Below are positions 60,495 through 64,000 of a stretch of DNA of 64,000 nucleotides, one piece after another. The position numbers and the translations under genes are program-made. Source of the stretch: UBA1858 sp965227695 (GTDB lineage Bacteria > Pseudomonadota > Gammaproteobacteria > UBA4575); assembly GCA_965227695.1 (NCBI GenBank), contig OZ245760.1, positions 434,001 through 498,000 on the forward strand, given 5' to 3'. The stretch's first letter is position 1; the number at the start of each line of letters is the position of its first letter. The notes below the pieces were generated by a model. It saw only the letters and a program-made list of their open reading frames with translations, was not told the origin of the DNA and did not search any database.

Positions 60495-61100
60495 TTAGAC
60501 TTCAAACCATTGCTGAACAACGCGGATTAATTCATCCGTTCCCTCGCCGGAGAGCGCTGAAAACAACTGGATACTGGTGGTCATTTGTATATCTTTAGCC
60601 AGGTAGCTTTTGCCGGCCAGCAACTGTTTGTGGGCTTGATGCCGACTTAATTTGTCTGATTTGTTGAGGAGTATGTGGACCGGACAGCCAAAATGGAGAC
60701 ACCAGTTGACCATTCTCTGATCAGATTCGCGAAAAGGATGGCGGATATCCATCACAATAATAGTGCCTTTCAGTGCCTGCCTATGGGTGAAATAATATTC
60801 AAGTAACCTTAACCACTGTTGTTGTCGATGTTGGCTGGCTTTGGCAAAACCGTATCCCGGAAGATCTGCCAGCCTGGCAGTTTGACTGACAGAAAAAAAA
60901 TTGATCATTTGCGTGCGCCCGGGAGTTTTTGAGGTGCGCGCAAGGCCTTTTTGCTGGCATAGCCTGTTAATCACGCTGGATTTGCCGGCATTGGAACGTC
61001 CTGCAAATGCAATTTCACTGCCCTCATCCTGAGGTAAACTGTGCGGATCGGCGGCACCGGTATGGTAAGCGGTTTGGGCGAGCTGATGTTTGAAATTCAT
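60495..61100 (-). CDS. engB: Ribosome-biogenesis GTPase EngB (YihA/YsxC)
   Basis: A 201-residue TrmE-Era-type GTPase. G1 GRSNAGKSSVINRLC (about 34-48), G3 DLPGYGFAKAS, G4 LLNKSDKLS. It is required for 50S assembly. It diverges from cytochrome c4, the standard gammaproteobacterial neighbour. Confidence 0.96.
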   Translation of the reverse strand: MNFKHQLAQTAYHTGAADPHSLPQDEGSEIAFAGRSNAGKSSVINRLCQQKGLARTSKTPGRTQMINFFSVSQTARLADLPGYGFAKASQHRQQQWLRLLEYYFTHRQALKGTIIVMDIRHPFRESDQRMVNWCLHFGCPVHILLNKSDKLSRHQAHKQLLAGKSYLAKDIQMTTSIQLFSALSGEGTDELIRVVQQWFEV

Positions 61101-61181
61101 GTTTTTGTGGCTTTTTTTGCGGGGAGTTATAGTTTTATGTTATACAAGGCGCCCGCATTACAGGCTGCGGCGAACACCGGG

Positions 61182-61209
61182 TTGTTCTAAACTAAACAAT
61201 ATTTAATAT
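61182..61209 (+). promoter_or_regulatory. Candidate promoter of cytochrome c4
   Basis: TTGTTC (61182-61187) and TAATAT (61204-61209) are 16 bp apart, 31 bp before the ATG at 61241. Confidence 0.45.
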
Positions 61210-61240
61210 TTTTCGGATTATGCACTTTTGGGAATGCCAC

Positions 61241-61861
61241 ATGAAAACTTTTATCCAGTTATTACTTACACTCCTTGTATTTGCAAGTCACTCGCTGTTT
61301 GCAGCGGGAGATGCACAAGCAGGTAAAGCCAAATCTACACCCTGTGCAGCCTGTCATGGTGCGGATGGAAATAGCATAAACCCGGCCTGGCCCAAGCTTG
61401 CAGGGCAGGGCGCGCCATACATCGTAGAACAGTTAAAGCTATATAAAGATGGCACCCGAGCGAATCCTTTAATGTCTCCACAGGCAGCGAACCTGAGTGA
61501 GCAGGACATGCAAGACCTGGCTGCCTACTATGCCAGCCAGACGACATCTCCCGGTGCTGCCGATCCGCAGCTGGTCGAAATGGGTGAAGCCATTTACCGT
61601 GGTGGAATTATCGACAAGGAGGTGACTGCCTGTGCGGCCTGTCACGGACCAAGCGGTGCCGGAAATGTGCCGGCAAAATTCCCCAAGCTTAGTGGTCAGC
61701 ATTCGGCATACACGCAAAGTCGCCTGGAGGCTTATCGTGCGATTGATCCTACGATGGAAAAAACCTACCCCGCAGCCCAGATTATGGTGAGTGTGACTGA
61801 GCGTTTAACCGATACAGAGATAAAAGCGCTCTCTGAATATATACAGGGCTTGCATGATTGA
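61241..61861 (+). CDS. Diheme cytochrome c4
   Basis: A 206-residue periplasmic cytochrome; the ATG at 61241 gives a clean signal peptide (MKTFIQLLLT...SLFA-A). Two c-type hemes are bound by CAACH at residues 35-39 and 130-134, with distal Met candidates in NPLM (77) and the AQIMV segment. Two similar halves, each PKLxGQ..Y, are typical of cytochrome c4. It carries electrons to terminal oxidases of the cbb3 or copper type. Confidence 0.95.
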   Translation: MKTFIQLLLTLLVFASHSLFAAGDAQAGKAKSTPCAACHGADGNSINPAWPKLAGQGAPYIVEQLKLYKDGTRANPLMSPQAANLSEQDMQDLAAYYASQTTSPGAADPQLVEMGEAIYRGGIIDKEVTACAACHGPSGAGNVPAKFPKLSGQHSAYTQSRLEAYRAIDPTMEKTYPAAQIMVSVTERLTDTEIKALSEYIQGLHD

Positions 61862-61952
61862 ACCGGAACTATCCAAAACCCATGGAATCTAACTTTCGTA
61901 CATAACAACGCATAGTCTATAACTGGTTCACTTCTAACCAAGGTCTGCCAAT

Positions 61953-62591
61953 ATGATAAATCTGCTCAAAACAGCCGTCGTACTGCTATCTCTAGCTATG
62001 GGCGCGGGTGCTCATGCTGCCGGGGAGCATGCGCATACACATACCGGTAAATTCGTGACGCTTGATCCCGTTGTTCCACCGTTAGCGGATAACAAAGCGC
62101 GACACGAAGTCGTGGAACTGTTCTGGTATGGTTGCTCTCACTGCTATGATTTTGAGCCTTATATCAATGCATGGAAGCAGGAAAAAGCGGATGATGTTGA
62201 ATTTGTGCGAGTTCCCGCAGTATTAAACGCCCGCTGGGAGCAACACGCCCGCGCCTTTTACGCGCTTGAAATTATGGATGAACTGGAAAAAGGACATCAG
62301 TTATTATTCAATGGTATCCACGAGCAGGGGCGTCGATTGAACGACCTTGATTCCATGGCGAGGTTTTTAGCAGCCAATGGTATTGACGAGTCGAAATTTC
62401 GGGAAAGCTTCAAGTCATTTGCAGTGGAAACCAAAGTGAATCGGGCAAAACAGCTGATGCGCCAGTACCAGGCAACGGGTGTGCCAACCGTCATAGTCAA
62501 TGGCAAATATAAAACTTCAGCGTCTCAGGCAGGAGGCTATTCCCAGCTGATCTCGGCGGTGGAAGCGCTTACTGGGCCCCAGGAAAATTAG
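61953..62591 (+). CDS. dsbA: Thiol:disulfide interchange protein DsbA
   Basis: A 212-residue periplasmic oxidoreductase with signal peptide (MINLLKTAVV...AHAA). The active site is C61-S-H-C64 in WYGCSHCYDFEP, where most DsbA have CPHC; cis-Pro loop GVPTVIVNG is intact. It introduces disulfides into exported proteins. It follows cytochrome c4, as in Pseudomonas. Confidence 0.94.
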   Translation: MINLLKTAVVLLSLAMGAGAHAAGEHAHTHTGKFVTLDPVVPPLADNKARHEVVELFWYGCSHCYDFEPYINAWKQEKADDVEFVRVPAVLNARWEQHARAFYALEIMDELEKGHQLLFNGIHEQGRRLNDLDSMARFLAANGIDESKFRESFKSFAVETKVNRAKQLMRQYQATGVPTVIVNGKYKTSASQAGGYSQLISAVEALTGPQEN

Positions 62592-63137
62592 CAGTTTCAG
62601 GAAGTTATCATACAGCTAAAAGGCAAGCGTGATTTGTACTGATCAGTCTTTGCTCAGGATCTGGATCGGTGGCTGGCAGGCGGTGGAAGGTGCAAAGGGC
62701 CCTGTTGATTGCGATCCCGACCCTTGCTGGCGTGTTCATGACAGGAAAGCTGATTAGTGGCAGTTCCCACACGCGTATTGATGATCTTGAAGTAGATAAA
62801 TTTCGTCTTATTCCGTATGTCCTGCTGCATTGGTAGTCACATCCTGGTGAACATTTTCAATGATACGCCTGGATGATCTTAAATGCGGTGATGACAAAGA
62901 TGGAGCCATGACGGATCTTGACGGACGGTACAAACTGTTGAGAAACACACATTCATTTCGCCTGAATGGTGGCCTTTGTGCCATTGATTACACTTTGAAC
63001 ATACTGATCAGGCTAACAGGTGTGATGTGTTTATCGGTTAAATATTGTGTTTCACATGGTGGTCCAGACACTTATGCTCTATAATCGCCACCTCAAATTT
63101 AGACAAGTATTTTTTGCAAGTTAATACGGGAGTTACC
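62592..63137. other. 546-bp stretch without a supportable gene
   Basis: No frame here has both a credible start and protein-like features. The longest plus-strand frame with an ATG (62860-63084, 74 codons) lacks a ribosome site and recognisable motif. Another frame (about 62632-62835) reads through a hydrophobic stretch, LLIAIPTLAGVFMTG, but has no good start. Related genomes often have a gene between dsbA and cytochrome c5, so this may be an eroded gene. TATAAT at 63080-63085 could be the -10 of cytochrome c5. Confidence 0.5.
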
Positions 63138-63626
63138 TTGGAAGACAGACAATTTACTACCATGTTCATGGCCGTTTTGGTTGGACTCGTTGGATTTACT
63201 ATCGTGATTCTGGTGATCGCAAATATGCTCTATAACGCGGATTCCATGGAATCGGACCTGAGAGTGCAAAAAGCGGTCTCTGAAAGAATTAAACCTGTCG
63301 GTGGCGTGTATGTTGGCAGTGTTCCTGATGAGGTTGCAACAGGGGCAGCGGCCGCGACTTCGGCAGCCCCGGCACAACAAATTGCGGCGGCAGACTTAAG
63401 CGGTGAACAAGTGTATCAACAGGCCTGTGCCTCTTGTCATGCAGCAGGCGTTCTTAATGCGCCCAAGCTTGGCGATGCAGCGGCATGGGAGCCAAGACTC
63501 GCCAAGGGCATGGATGTCTTGTACGCCAATGCCATTAACGGTATCAATGCCATGCCTGCAAAAGGTGGACGTGCAGATATTGCAGATGATGCCATCCGTG
63601 CTGCAGTCGATCACATGATTCAATAG
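63138..63626 (+). CDS. Membrane-anchored cytochrome c5
   Basis: A TTG start at 63138 is chosen: GGGAG lies five bases upstream and the resulting protein begins MEDRQFTTMFMAVLVG, the usual cytochrome c5 anchor. One N-terminal helix (about 10-30), an Ala-rich linker (65-85) and a monoheme c domain with CASCH (97-101) and Met ligand in NAMPAKGG follow. 162 residues. It probably donates electrons to an oxidase. Confidence 0.92.
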   Translation: MEDRQFTTMFMAVLVGLVGFTIVILVIANMLYNADSMESDLRVQKAVSERIKPVGGVYVGSVPDEVATGAAAATSAAPAQQIAAADLSGEQVYQQACASCHAAGVLNAPKLGDAAAWEPRLAKGMDVLYANAINGINAMPAKGGRADIADDAIRAAVDHMIQ

Positions 63627-63670
63627 CGATCGTCTTTCAAGCAATACATTATTTATTGTTGCGGCAGACT

Positions 63671-64000
63671 TTATTTGTTCAGCCGCCGGTCAAACTGGCG
63701 GTAGGACATCGCTTCCAACAGATGTGACTGGGTAATTTCGTTTGTATTTTCAATATCAGCGATGGTGCGCGCCACTTTGAGTATTTTATGATACGCACGC
63801 GCACTGAGATTCAGTCCTTGCAGTTTTTCGTGTGCCAGTTTTTCCAGTGACGTAGTTAACCGGCAAACTTCCTTTAATGTTTTCCCGTCAAATAGTGCAT
63901 TAGGCATACCCTGGCGCTGTAACTGCGCAGCATATGCCTTGTGGATGCGTTCTTTGGTCTGTCGCCAGTCTGTCTCAGGCCGTGTCGTTTTGCTGAAAAA
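63671..64000 (-). CDS. comM: ComM/YifB Mg-chelatase-like AAA protein, C-terminal part (cut)
   Basis: An open frame enters from the right edge and stops at 63671, giving the last 109 residues. HKAYAAQLQRQGMPNA, LSARAYHKILKVARTIADIE and LEAMSYRQFDRRL are the diagnostic C-terminal helices of YifB/ComM, a helicase for branch migration during natural transformation. The AAA core lies beyond the window. Confidence 0.92.
   Translation of the reverse strand, partial: FFSKTTRPETDWRQTKERIHKAYAAQLQRQGMPNALFDGKTLKEVCRLTTSLEKLAHEKLQGLNLSARAYHKILKVARTIADIENTNEITQSHLLEAMSYRQFDRRLNK

Noticed and set aside
62860..63084. 74-codon plus-strand frame before cytochrome c5
   Set aside because: No ribosome site, no motif, unlikely composition; treated as non-coding.
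1..64000. CRISPR arrays, tRNA, rRNA, insertion sequences, prophage
   Set aside because: No regularly spaced repeats, cloverleaf sequences, transposase motifs or phage genes were seen on either strand by reading.

Overview
The window looks like chromosomal DNA of a gammaproteobacterium of unknown genus with moderate GC content. The evidence is gene order typical of that class (gmk-rpoZ-spoT-ridA-recG; hemCDXY beside algZR; lptM-lysA-dapF-DUF484-xerC; hslVU-DUF971-ubiE-ubiJ-ubiB; engB-cytochrome c4-dsbA) and protein features such as UbiJ, LptM and AlgZ/AlgR. Nearly every stretch is a dense, intact housekeeping gene. I see no insertion sequences, prophage, CRISPR array, tRNA or rRNA.

Layout. 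(1) 1-3292: two lipid-type GT4 glycosyltransferases, a PlcP-like metallophosphoesterase and a PAP2 phosphatase. (2) 3520-13798: a complete phosphate-starvation regulon: a porin with a near-perfect Pho box, phoB-phoR, pstS, long pstC and pstA, pstB and phoU. (3) 13826-16321: a bidirectional terminator, a 25-residue membrane protein missed by length cut-offs but with a strong promoter, two tandem paralogous proteins of unknown function, and a YiaD-like lipoprotein. (4) 16401-22328: gmk, rpoZ, spoT, ridA, recG. (5) 22378-24342: small membrane protein, BASS-family transporter, Rieske ferredoxin, SnoaL/NTF2-like protein. (6) 24358-31607: a ten-gene Mrp/Mbh-type cation/proton antiporter operon with three antiporter-like subunits. 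(7) 31684-38527: SDR protein, hemY, hemX, hemD, hemC, algR, algZ. (8) 38629-45238: argH, carboxylesterase, lptM, lysA, CoA-binding protein, dapF, DUF484, xerC. (9) 45315-52767: hslVU, DUF971, ubiE/J/B, uvrD. (10) 52879-56264: TRAP transporter with its binding protein on the opposite strand and an extra 77-residue membrane protein. (11) 56304-64000: LOG-family protein, polA, exported protein, engB, cytochrome c4, dsbA, cytochrome c5 and the 3' end of comM (cut by the window edge).

How it fits together. The first 14 kb reads as one phosphate-limitation programme. PhoR/PhoB sense starvation, the porin and PstSCAB bring phosphate in, and PhoU restrains signalling. The PlcP-like lipase plus two lipid glycosyltransferases would replace membrane phospholipids with glycolipids and free their phosphate. 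I find Pho-box-like sites, several with a -10 element at the canonical 10-bp distance, before the porin and phoB, and weaker ones before PAP2 and pstS. The best candidates for undescribed biology are this linkage, the paralogous pair at 14083-15435, and the 25-residue membrane protein at 13881-13958.
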